Positions 5,931-12,110 of a stretch of 12,288 bases of DNA are shown here, piece by piece. Source of the stretch: Leptospira wolffii serovar Khorat str. Khorat-H2 (lineage in GTDB: Bacteria > Spirochaetota > Leptospiria > Leptospirales > Leptospiraceae); assembly GCF_000306115.2 (NCBI RefSeq), contig NZ_AKWX02000015.1:1-12288 (forward strand), in the 5' to 3' direction. The position numbers were made by a program, and so were the translations under genes. The notes under the pieces are model-generated. The model had not been told where the DNA came from. It did no database searches and saw only the letters and a program-made list of their open reading frames with translations. Positions within the stretch are counted from its first letter, which is position 1; every line of letters begins with the position of its first letter.

Positions 5931-5958
5931 AATATACGATGTAGATTCGTATTTTCAA
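5931..5958 (-). promoter_or_regulatory. vapBC promoter, probably leaderless
   Basis: On the minus strand TTGAAA (5958-5953), a 16-bp spacer and TATATT (5936-5931) lie 7 nt before the vapB ATG. This places the transcription start on the start codon. The repeated ATCGTAT on both sides of the -10 is a candidate VapB contact site. Confidence 0.6.
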
Positions 5959-6046
5959 GCTTTTAATAGGAAATTCTCGAAATAATGGACTCATACTTCC
6001 CTATTACTAAATTCCCATATGCATTAATTCTCGGGCAAGCATGTTC

Positions 6047-6214
6047 GGCTAACGACGTTGGCTTGCCGACGTTGGCGACTCTGAGCCTCGAAGAGGCGTT
6101 AGAGCCAGGCGCGACCTTTTGCCAAGCAAAAGTCGTGACGGGAGCCAATGTGCCGAAGGCCAAGCAAGGGTTGCAAAGCAAGCCCGAAGCGATGCGGCAA
6201 GTTGGCAGTTAAGC
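6047..6214 (-). other. attC recombination site (site H, long form)
   Basis: The 168-bp site has R' GGCTAAC and R'' GTTAAGC. L arms CTTGCCG / CGGCAAG are another matching pair. The basal stem is ACGTTGGC / GCCAATGT. It has a side hairpin GCCTC-GAA-GAGGC (6085-6097) and a lengthened apex CTTTTGC-CAA-GCAAAAG. It belongs to ORF-less cassette X1 and is nearly identical to site I. Confidence 0.92.
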
Positions 6215-6502
6215 GAAGTTACGCCTCAAACACACTGCAATTTAATTCAATTTCACTACTTGGACGAAAGTCCAATAGTATTAAATTCCCTTATTCCAAA
6301 GTATCGCGCTCCCCTTTCGGGATTGGATAAAATGGAACCATATACTTCCGCAGGACGCTTAAATACCAAGATGCACAGCCTGGCGACGGCACCAGCTCGC
6401 ATTGGGGAGCGCTTAAACTCTGAATAATTACCTATGTTTTAGAACCAAATCTACACGCTTCCGAGCTTCAAAAAATGAAAAAACAAAATCCGGCGGAATT
6501 TC
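6215..6502 (-). repeat. ORF-less cassette body X1, candidate structured element
   Basis: These 288 bp carry no plausible gene; open frames here are short and run into attC. Structure is visible instead: TTGGAC-GAAA-GTCCAA (6260-6275), extended by ACTA/TAGT with one bulge; CCC-CTTTC-GGG-type pairing inside 6310-6321; and GCGCTCCCC (6306-6314) complementary to GGGGAGCGC (6404-6412), enclosing about 90 nt that include CTGG/CCAG. Three further copies occur in the window. Likely roles are a non-coding RNA, a promoter-bearing cassette or a passive mobile unit. Nothing proves transcription. Confidence 0.75.
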
Positions 6503-6670
6503 GCTTAACGACGTTGGCTTGCCGACGTTGGCGACTCTGAGCCTCGAAGAGGCGTTAGAGCCAGGCGCGACCTTTTGCCAAGCAAAAGTCGTGACGGGAG
6601 CCAATGTGCCGAAGGCCAAGCAAGGGTTGCGAAGCAAGCCCGAAGCGATGCGGCAAGTTGGCAGTTAAGC
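6503..6670 (-). other. attC recombination site (site I, long form)
   Basis: The 168-bp site has R' GCTTAAC and R'' GTTAAGC. It is nearly identical to site H over its whole length, including the GCCTC-GAA-GAGGC side hairpin. It is the attC of cassette X2. Identity of both site and cassette body points to a recent duplication of the whole cassette. Confidence 0.92.
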
Positions 6671-6958
6671 GAAGTTACGCCTCAAACACACTGCAATTTA
6701 ATTCAATTTCACTACTTGGACGAAAGTCCAATAGTATTAAATTCCCTTATTCCAAAGTATCGCGCTCCCCTTTCGGGATTGGATAAAATGGAACCATAAG
6801 CTTCCGCAGGACGCTTAAATATCAAGATGCAATCCCTGGCGACGGCACCAGCTCGCATTGGGGAGCGCTTACACTCTGAATAATTATCTATGTTTTAGAA
6901 CCAAATCCGCACGCCTCCGAGCTTACAAAAATAAAAAAACAAAATCCGGCGGAATTTC
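6671..6958 (-). repeat. ORF-less cassette body X2 (tandem copy of X1)
   Basis: Same 288-bp body as X1 with scattered substitutions, mostly in the middle and near the right end (for example TAAGC for TATAC after GGAACCA). The GAAA-loop hairpin and the GCGCTCCCC/GGGGAGCGC pair are unchanged. With site I it forms a 456-bp head-to-tail repeat of X1. Confidence 0.8.
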
Positions 6959-7112
6959 GCTTAACGACCAAGGCTTGACGACGTTTTGCGAGTCCGCAGG
7001 ACTTGGCGCGAGGCTTGCGTATGCAAGACGAGTGACAAAGCGAAATGTGCCGCAGGCCAAGCGAGAGTTGCGAAGCAATCTCGAAGCGCCGCGTCAGAGC
7101 CGATAGTTATGC
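6959..7112 (-). other. attC recombination site (site J)
   Basis: The 154-bp site has R' GCTTAAC and R'' GTTATGC. L arms are GGCTTGACG / CGTCA(G)AGCC, as at site D. The side hairpin is AGTCC-GCA-GGACT (6991-7003), a triloop in place of the GTAA loop. Apex CTTGC-GTAT-GCAAG. It closes the small lipoprotein cassette. Confidence 0.92.
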
Positions 7113-7156
7113 GCCGTTTTCTTTCCGTAATAAAACAATTTAACTTAATTATATCT

Positions 7157-7618
7157 TTATAACGACTCAATATCCTCAATCAACATTACAACCGTCGATT
7201 TCTTTGAAGGATCCCTTGGTCGTGAAATTATGCCGAATTTAGCTGATATTAAAACCTTTTTTCCAATTTCTATTCTTCGAAATTTAGTAGCTATTTCCTT
7301 TTTAAAGAAGAGAAAACTATATTTTAAACATGAATCTTCGTCATACAGCTGACCTGTATCCTCAAGAGAAAAATCGTCACTTATTCCAAATATCTCCGTT
7401 AAAACTGCAGAATCAATAATCCCTGAATGCGAAAGAGTTTCAGGATATTTGCGAACCTGAAACCTAAAGGTGATTAATTTTTTGTAAACCTCTTCATTTT
7501 CAGATTTAGCAAGTCTACAAATGTCTTCCAATCCGAATTTTGAATATTCGGATCGTTTCGTATTAGTTGATGTGCAAGTAATTATGAAAGCGATACTCAA
7601 AAGATAGGCTAATTTCAT
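7157..7618 (-). CDS. Small putative lipoprotein, function unknown
   Basis: The 153-residue protein begins MKLAYLLSIAFIITC, a signal peptide with a lipobox-like IITC (Cys15), followed by a Ser/Thr/Lys linker. It is probably exported and lipid-anchored. The mature part is mixed alpha/beta with a pair of cysteines (DICRLA and DSCLKY). It ends in a beta-rich segment (GKKVLISAKFGIISRPRDPSKKSTVVMLIEDIESL) that could be an OB-like barrel. No named family was recognised. The start is the only one that gives a signal peptide; the ribosome site (AAAGATAAA) is weak. The gene fits its cassette closely: the stop is 45 bp from the core box. Confidence 0.72.
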   Translation of the reverse strand: MKLAYLLSIAFIITCTSTNTKRSEYSKFGLEDICRLAKSENEEVYKKLITFRFQVRKYPETLSHSGIIDSAVLTEIFGISDDFSLEDTGQLYDEDSCLKYSFLFFKKEIATKFRRIEIGKKVLISAKFGIISRPRDPSKKSTVVMLIEDIESL

Positions 7619-7664
7619 TTTATCTTTGGGTCAGAGAAAAATTAAATTTCAACTTTTAATAAGC

Positions 7665-7681
7665 ATTCTCTATTTGAGAAT
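7665..7681. promoter_or_regulatory. Palindrome upstream of the small lipoprotein gene
   Basis: ATTCTC-TATTT-GAGAAT is a perfect 6-bp inverted repeat between the cassette edge and the gene at 7618. It may be an operator or part of a weak AT-rich promoter. No -35/-10 pair of good quality was identified. Confidence 0.3.
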
Positions 7682-7699
7682 TATTTCAAAGAAAATGGC

Positions 7700-7840
7700 G
7701 CATAACGACGTTGGCTTGCCGACGTTTTGCAATGGCACGAGACTTGCCGTGCAAGGCGAGTGACAGAAGCAAAATGTGCCGAAGGCCAAGCAAGGGTTGC
7801 GAAGCAAGCCCGAAGCGATGCGGCAAGTTGGCAGTTAAGC
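7700..7840 (-). other. attC recombination site (site K)
   Basis: The 141-bp site has R' GCATAAC and R'' GTTAAGC, with L arms CTTGCCG / CGGCAAG as in sites H and I. Its inner part is the short type instead (ACGTTTTGC / GCAAAATGT, apex CTTGC-CGT-GCAAG). It is the attC of cassette X3, so identical cassette bodies carry differently built attC sites. Confidence 0.92.
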
Positions 7841-8127
7841 GAAGTTACGCCTCAAACACATTGCAATTTAATTCAATTTCACTACTTGGACGAAAGTCCA
7901 ATAGTATTAAATTCCCTTATTCCAAAGTATCGCGCTCCCCTTTCGGGATTGGATAAAATGGAACCATATACTACCGCAGGACGCTCAAATACCAAGATGC
8001 ACATCATGTCGACGGCACCAGCTCGCATTGGGGAGCGCTTAAACTCTGAATAATTACCTATGTTTTAGAAGCAAATCTACACGCTTCCGAGCTTCGAAAA
8101 ATAAAAAACAAAATCCGGCGGAATTTC
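7841..8127 (-). repeat. ORF-less cassette body X3
   Basis: Third copy of the X element (about 287 bp). It keeps TTGGAC-GAAA-GTCCAA and the GCGCTCCCC/GGGGAGCGC pair. The CTGG of the CTGG/CCAG hairpin is changed to ATGT, so that small helix is weakened here, while the flanking GACGGCACCAG is kept. It lies immediately upstream, in array direction, of the small lipoprotein cassette. Confidence 0.8.
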
Positions 8128-8278
8128 GCTTAACGACCAGTAATTGTCGAAGTTCCGCGAGTCCGCAGGACTTGGCACGAGACTTGCTATGCAAGACGAG
8201 TGACAAAGCGGAATTTGGCGAAGCCCAAGCAAGGGTTGCGAAGCAATCCCGCAGCGCAGCGACAATTTTTAGTTATCT
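8128..8278 (-). other. attC recombination site (site L)
   Basis: The 151-bp site has R' GCTTAAC and R'' GTTATCT. The L arms form a fifth type, TAATTGTCG / CGACAATT, AT-richer than the others. Basal stem AAGTTCCGC / GCGGAATTT, side hairpin AGTCC-GCA-GGACT (8160-8172), apex CTTGC-TAT-GCAAG. It closes the hydrolase/dehydrogenase cassette. Confidence 0.9.
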
Positions 8279-8299
8279 GCTGTGCCGCGCCCCGAATTT

Positions 8300-8336
8300 C
8301 TAACCGACCGAAGCCACGGAAGGCTGAGCCGGTTAG
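8300..8336. repeat. A[CT]GGA-loop hairpin 5 at the end of the hydrolase/dehydrogenase cassette
   Basis: Outer stem CTAACCG (8300-8306) with CGGTTAG (8330-8336) encloses an inner AGCC-ACGGAA-GGCT hairpin (8312-8325), 33 nt from the attC core box. It sits beyond the stop of the gene at 8422, in its 3' region. No T-run follows, so classic termination is unlikely. Confidence 0.55.
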
Positions 8337-8421
8337 GGAATAATAGGATTAATTTTTAATAAATTTGATAAAAAACTGCACCTTAAGATATCCTATAGAT
8401 CAATAAAAATTACGTAAAAAA

Positions 8422-9261
8422 TTAAAACTCATAGACCATTGAAGATAACTCTGTTTCGTGAGTGGCAAGGCAATCTATACAATTAGCATTTTTAGACAAT
8501 GTTCTTTGCCATTGAAAAGTGTGCTCCGTGTCTTCACGACTGCTCATTACTCCTGGTAAAATCATTCTCTCCCAAGATTTTCTGGCATAGCCGGAATCGG
8601 AAGTTAATAGAACGAATTTCTCGTTATTTCTAATTAAAGTACCTGCAAGTCCGGGAGTATGCCCCGGGAGGTAGACGAGGATAATACTTTCATCGCCGAA
8701 GAGATCATAGGCTTTATTTACCGGACCATACTTTGAGTCAGCAAATCGAAATGTTTCAAGTTTTACCCCTTTCCACATGTGCGAAACATACTGCAATTTT
8801 TGTTTTTCGGCATAACGAAGTTCTTCTTCGCTAACCAAAATTCTTTTAGCATCTTTTACCAATCTGAGTCCGCCAGCATGATCGGTATGTAAATGAGTTA
8901 AAATGACAAAATCCAGATCCGAAGGTTGAACCCCTTTTTCTAAAAGCACTTCATCTACCGCTTCGCCAGCATTTTGTAACGGTTTATTCACCAGAAAATG
9001 AATTAAGGTTAAATCTTTAATTGGATGTCTTCTTACATCCTTATGAAATCCCGTATCGATAAGGATTTTACCTTTCGGGTGTTCTATCAAATAGGCGGTT
9101 ACTGGAATCTTGATTTTGTGTTTTTGGGATCGAAATAATCCTAGCGCATGAATCGGATTTAGTTTCTTGCCTTCTGGATTAAATATTACACTTTCATCGA
9201 CTAAAGTATCTCCCAGATGCAATATGTGAATTTTTATTTTAGCATTCTTCTTTGATTCCAT
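8422..9261 (-). CDS. Metallo-beta-lactamase-fold hydrolase, N-acyl homoserine lactonase-like
   Basis: The 279-residue protein is a zinc hydrolase of the lactonase branch. Metal ligands are visible: HLHTDH (His123, His125, Asp127, His128), GHTPG (His201), the bridging Asp222 in TSDSGY, and His268 in ATHETE. ILIDTGFHKDVRRHP (66-80) and VTAYLIEHPKGK also fit AHL lactonases (AiiA/AttM/AhlD), which open the lactone ring of quorum signals. A broader lactone or ester substrate is equally possible. There is no signal peptide, so it is cytoplasmic. AGGAA lies 6 nt before the ATG, and a TATACT -10 lies further up. It is divergent from the dehydrogenase at 9437 with palindromes between them; the two probably act on related compounds. 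Confidence 0.88.
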   Translation of the reverse strand: MESKKNAKIKIHILHLGDTLVDESVIFNPEGKKLNPIHALGLFRSQKHKIKIPVTAYLIEHPKGKILIDTGFHKDVRRHPIKDLTLIHFLVNKPLQNAGEAVDEVLLEKGVQPSDLDFVILTHLHTDHAGGLRLVKDAKRILVSEEELRYAEKQKLQYVSHMWKGVKLETFRFADSKYGPVNKAYDLFGDESIILVYLPGHTPGLAGTLIRNNEKFVLLTSDSGYARKSWERMILPGVMSSREDTEHTFQWQRTLSKNANCIDCLATHETELSSMVYEF

Positions 9262-9290
9262 AACAACTTCCTATGCTTTCTTTTGAAGAG

Positions 9291-9296
9291 AGTATA
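9291..9296 (-). promoter_or_regulatory. -10 element for the lactonase-like gene
   Basis: TATACT on the minus strand, 29 nt before the ATG, leaving room for a normal leader with AGGAA. The -35 region (about 9314-9319) is poor and overlaps the edge of the palindrome arm at 9316-9330, which suggests control by a DNA-binding protein. Confidence 0.45.
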
Positions 9297-9315
9297 AAGA
9301 ATGAAATCTAGAAAT

Positions 9316-9372
9316 GCTTGAATGATTCCGACATAACTCCAAAAAAATGAAAAATAACGGAATCATTCAAGC
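9316..9372. promoter_or_regulatory. Twin palindromic operator between divergent genes
   Basis: Two perfect 15-bp inverted arms, GCTTGAATGATTCCG (9316-9330) and its complement (9358-9372), are separated by 27 bp. Each arm contains GAATGATTC or GAATCATTC, itself a palindrome around one central base, so each could bind a dimeric repressor of TetR type. The left site adjoins the lactonase-gene promoter and the right site the dehydrogenase promoter. No regulator is encoded in this cassette, so the protein must come from elsewhere. Confidence 0.65.
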
Positions 9373-9396
9373 AAATTAACAAGTTTTTTATTAACT

Positions 9397-9427
9397 TATA
9401 GTTTAGATTAAATTTTAAACTAAACTA
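9397..9427 (+). promoter_or_regulatory. Promoter and leader hairpin of the dehydrogenase gene
   Basis: TATAGT (9397-9402) is a reasonable -10 with a weak AT-rich -35. Overlapping it, TAGTTTAG (9399-9406) is complementary to CTAAACTA (9420-9427), which ends one base into the AGGAG ribosome site. The repeat may be an operator or may influence translation. Confidence 0.4.
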
Positions 9428-9436
9428 GGAGTAATA

Positions 9437-10276
9437 ATGAGTAGTTCTAAAGGTTATATATTGGTAACAGGAGCGGGATCTGGAATCGGCTTAGCTTTGT
9501 CTGAAAGGCTTTTGCGAGAGGGATATAAAGTTCTCGGTAGCGCTATACATCAAGAAGAAGCGAATCAATTAGAAGTGAAATTAGGGGGCTTTTTTAAGCC
9601 AATCATCTTAGATGTTAGAAATGAAAAAAGTGTCCTGGATGCAGTCAAAACAGCATCTATTATCCTTGGTAAAGATCCTTTACAGGCTATTATTAATGTG
9701 GCCGGGATAGTACAAAATGGACCCCTCTGCGATTTAAGTTCGGATGAATTTAAAAACATCTTAGAAGTAAATGTAGTAGGAACACATAATATATCGCGAG
9801 CATTTCTTTCTCTCATCACTAACAGCAAGTCCCCGAGAATCATTAACATTAGCTCTACTGCAGGACAAAGAACTCTCCCTTTTAACGGCGCCTATTCTTC
9901 TAGCAAGTTTGCGGTGGAAGCATTATCATCAATTATGAGAATGGAATATCATTGCCTTGGAATAAAGGTAATCGTTGTAGCACCATCGATGATTAAGACA
10001 CCGATGACTACGAAAATCCAGAATGATCTAAAAAAGGAGCCTTCAATTAAAATATTTAGACAGCCCATGTTGAATTTCCTCAAAAAGGCCGAAGAATCTT
10101 TTCAGAATGGACCGCCAATGGATTTAGTTATAAACATAATCCTGAAGGCATTGAAAAAAAGAAATCCGAATCCTAGATATGTAATTTACCAAAGTTGGTT
10201 AAGGGATTATCTCCTAACAAAAGTTCTTCCTGTTAATGTTAGAGAATCTTTGGTTCGCAAAGTCTTAGGACTATAA
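9437..10276 (+). CDS. Short-chain dehydrogenase/reductase (SDR)
   Basis: The 279-residue protein is a classical NAD(P)-dependent oxidoreductase with a Rossmann fold. It shows the cofactor loop TGAGSGIG (11-18), LDV (58-60), NVAG (87-90, for the usual NNAG), catalytic Asn112, Ser in INISSTAG (about 139-140), Tyr153 and Lys157 in YSSSK, and a substrate-loop region VVAPSMIKTPMT. Substrate cannot be told; retinol, steroid and fatty-acyl SDRs share this layout. AGGAG lies 5 nt before the ATG, the best ribosome site in the window. It is the only gene of the array on the plus strand, opposite to the array direction, so it depends on its own promoter. Confidence 0.93.
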   Translation: MSSSKGYILVTGAGSGIGLALSERLLREGYKVLGSAIHQEEANQLEVKLGGFFKPIILDVRNEKSVLDAVKTASIILGKDPLQAIINVAGIVQNGPLCDLSSDEFKNILEVNVVGTHNISRAFLSLITNSKSPRIINISSTAGQRTLPFNGAYSSSKFAVEALSSIMRMEYHCLGIKVIVVAPSMIKTPMTTKIQNDLKKEPSIKIFRQPMLNFLKKAEESFQNGPPMDLVINIILKALKKRNPNPRYVIYQSWLRDYLLTKVLPVNVRESLVRKVLGL

Positions 10277-10288
10277 ACAGTTACGAAC

Positions 10289-10306
10289 CCTGCCACGGAC
10301 GGCAGG
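10289..10306. repeat. A[CT]GGA-loop mini-hairpin 6, start of the hydrolase/dehydrogenase cassette
   Basis: CCTGCC-ACGGAC-GGCAGG, 13 bp beyond the dehydrogenase stop and 28 bp from the attC core box. It has the same loop as the hairpin at 3283-3300 with an unrelated stem. It could stabilise or end the dehydrogenase message, but no T-run follows. Confidence 0.65.
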
Positions 10307-10334
10307 CGCTATAAATGAAGGGGCGCGGCATGGC

Positions 10335-10477
10335 AGATAACGACCAAGGTGTTCCGACGTTTTGCGTTTGGCACGAGCTTGCCTCTGCAAGCGTAGTGAC
10401 AATGCAAAATGTGGCGTAGCCCGAGCGAGAGTTGCGTAAGCAATCTCGAAGCGAAGCGGAAGCACCGACAGTTAGAC
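10335..10477 (-). other. attC recombination site (site M)
   Basis: The 143-bp site has R' AGATAAC and R'' GTTAGAC, with L arms GGTGTTCCG / CGGAA(G)CACC. Basal stem ACGTTTTGC / GCAAAATGT, apex CTTGC-CTCT-GCAAG, distal hairpins GGC-GTA-GCC and TTGC-GTAA-GCAA. It closes the DUF6161-like cassette. Confidence 0.92.
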
Positions 10478-10494
10478 GAAGGTCAGGACGTATA

Positions 10495-11661
10495 CTATTT
10501 TTTAAAAATTCCGATATCTATTGGCAAAGTAGGAGCACTTTCACCTTGCAGTAGACCAGTATCGGCTCTTCCAAACAAAGATTGAATAATCAAGTTTCTT
10601 TCCTCCTTCTGTAAGGTCCCTTCTTTGATAAGAGATAGATAGAAATGACTAAGTTGATATCTTTCCTTTGCATCTAAAGAGAGATGATAACTACTTAAGG
10701 AAAGATTAATAAAGAATCGGACCAAGTATATCAAAATCGAAATAATAACTCCGAGCAGCAAGGTCCCTTTTAAACCATCCAAGCTAAACCCATTTTGCGC
10801 ATTTAGATACTTTTCCGGATAGAAGAAAAATATAAAGGTAAGAAAACCGACAGATAAAGTAGAGACCCAAACTGCCCAACATCTCCAGAGTTTCCCCTTT
10901 TTTTCATAATGCGTTTCAAGTTCCTGCCAATATGCTGCAGGACCCTCTATTCGGATTTTTTCTTCATAAAGTTTTCGCAAATCAACGAATTTGCCGACTT
11001 CGACTTCTTTTGCCTGATTTACATCAGATTTAAATTTAGTAAATTCAGCAGCATAGTTATCTTTATTCGATTGAATATCTTTTTTGAATTCTGAAAGTTC
11101 CTTTGTGCTTTCCGATCTATATTTAGTAATTAATTCTTGAAAATGAATATAATTCGCGTCATATTTTTTTAACACCTCGTCAAACTTTTCATTAAGAATC
11201 TTTGGATTAAGAAAAAATAAAGTTTTAAGGTAACCGAAAAAATATTCTTTTGAAGACCCATTAAAGATACCAGTTAAGCAATCTATAGCACCGCTCATGC
11301 CATAGTGGTCAGTTTTATCAAACGTAAACAAAAATGACCCAAGTTTCGAAGTTGAAACAATCTTTTGATAAGAAGGAGATAAAAGTTGATTACGTATATT
11401 TGATAATTGGCTCTGAACCATATCGAATCTATTTTGAATAATATATTGGCTTATCGCGTTAATTCCGTTTTCGAGACTGCTATAAAAGTTCCATATTTCA
11501 CTAAACCTTCCTGACTCAAAATATGACCAAGCCGTACGCTCCTTCCTTATGAAAGATTCCAAATCCTCAAATTTGCGAAATACAAGTTTACTATTATCGA
11601 GAAAGGTTGCGAATTCCCATTCATTCGAATTAAAATAGTCTTTTATTTTTTCGTAATCCAT
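10495..11661 (-). CDS. Coiled-coil membrane protein resembling DUF6161
   Basis: The 388-residue protein has a mainly helical N-terminal half. A long charged segment at about 160-260 (many Lys/Glu, heptad-like) is probably coiled coil. Two membrane helices follow at about 263-281 and 299-318. The cytoplasmic tail SSYHLSLDAKERYQLSHFYLSLI...EERNLIIQSLFGRADTGLLQ recalls the conserved C-terminus of DUF6161 proteins; this is from memory and unconfirmed. No catalytic motif is seen. The frame is open 23 codons further up through attC, but the ATG at 11661 has AGGA 7 nt ahead. The gene begins 24 bp inside the cassette and ends 17 bp before the core box, so it nearly fills the cassette and has no room for its own promoter. 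A sensor or defence role is speculative. Confidence 0.78.
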   Translation of the reverse strand: MDYEKIKDYFNSNEWEFATFLDNSKLVFRKFEDLESFIRKERTAWSYFESGRFSEIWNFYSSLENGINAISQYIIQNRFDMVQSQLSNIRNQLLSPSYQKIVSTSKLGSFLFTFDKTDHYGMSGAIDCLTGIFNGSSKEYFFGYLKTLFFLNPKILNEKFDEVLKKYDANYIHFQELITKYRSESTKELSEFKKDIQSNKDNYAAEFTKFKSDVNQAKEVEVGKFVDLRKLYEEKIRIEGPAAYWQELETHYEKKGKLWRCWAVWVSTLSVGFLTFIFFFYPEKYLNAQNGFSLDGLKGTLLLGVIISILIYLVRFFINLSLSSYHLSLDAKERYQLSHFYLSLIKEGTLQKEERNLIIQSLFGRADTGLLQGESAPTLPIDIGIFKK

Positions 11662-11679
11662 AAAATTTTCCTGACTTTC

Positions 11680-11821
11680 GTCTAACGACGTTGGCTTGCC
11701 GACGTTTTGCAATGGCACGAGACTTGCCACCGCAAGGCGAGTGACAGAAGCAAAATGTGCCGAAGGCCAAGCAAGGGTTGCAAAGCAAGCCCGAAGCGAT
11801 GCGGCAAGTTGGCAGTTAAGC
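11680..11821 (-). other. attC recombination site (site N)
   Basis: The 142-bp site has R' GTCTAAC, R'' GTTAAGC and L arms CTTGCCG / CGGCAAG. It is almost the same as site K except for the apex loop (CTTGC-CACC-GCAAG). It is the attC of cassette X4. Confidence 0.92.
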
Positions 11822-12110
11822 GAAGTTACGCCTCAAACACACTGCAATTTAATTCAATTTCACTACTTGGACGAAAGTCCAATAGCATCCAAATTTACTA
11901 GCCCCAAAGTATCGCGCTCCCCTTTCGGGATTGGATAAAATAGAACCATAAGCTTCCGCAGGACGCTTAAATATCAAGATGCAATCCCTGGCGACGGCAC
12001 CAGCTCGCATTGGGGAGCGCTAAAACTCTGAAAAATTTCCTATGCTTTAGAACCAAATCTACACGCTTCCGAGCTTCGAAAAAGAAAAAAACAAAATCCG
12101 GCGGAATTGC
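11822..12110 (-). repeat. ORF-less cassette body X4, most divergent copy
   Basis: Fourth copy of the X element (289 bp). The stretch after GTCCAATAG differs at many positions (GCATCCAAATTTACTAGCCC), whereas TTGGAC-GAAA-GTCCAA, GCGCTCCCC/GGGGAGCGC and CTGG...CCAG are unchanged. Conservation of the pairing parts over the linker supports a structured element. It lies directly upstream, in array direction, of the DUF6161-like cassette, which lacks its own promoter. Confidence 0.8.

Noticed and set aside
6119..6427. Open frame of 102 codons over attC and cassette X1, with near-identical frames in other X copies
   Set aside because: It reads through attC hairpins, has no ribosome site and shifts or ends differently in each copy. 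Its repetition reflects DNA repeats, not a protein family.
6215..6502. Cassette X as a known ribozyme or riboswitch
   Set aside because: The conserved hammerhead core (CUGANGA plus GAAA) is absent, and no other class I know was recognised. Only the visible stems are claimed.
6858..7106. Plus-strand frame of 82 codons at the end of X2 and site J
   Set aside because: It crosses a recombination boundary, has no promoter or ribosome site and has attC-type composition.
9565..9849. Minus-strand frame of 94 codons inside the dehydrogenase gene
   Set aside because: It is a shadow of the SDR reading frame, which has all family motifs.
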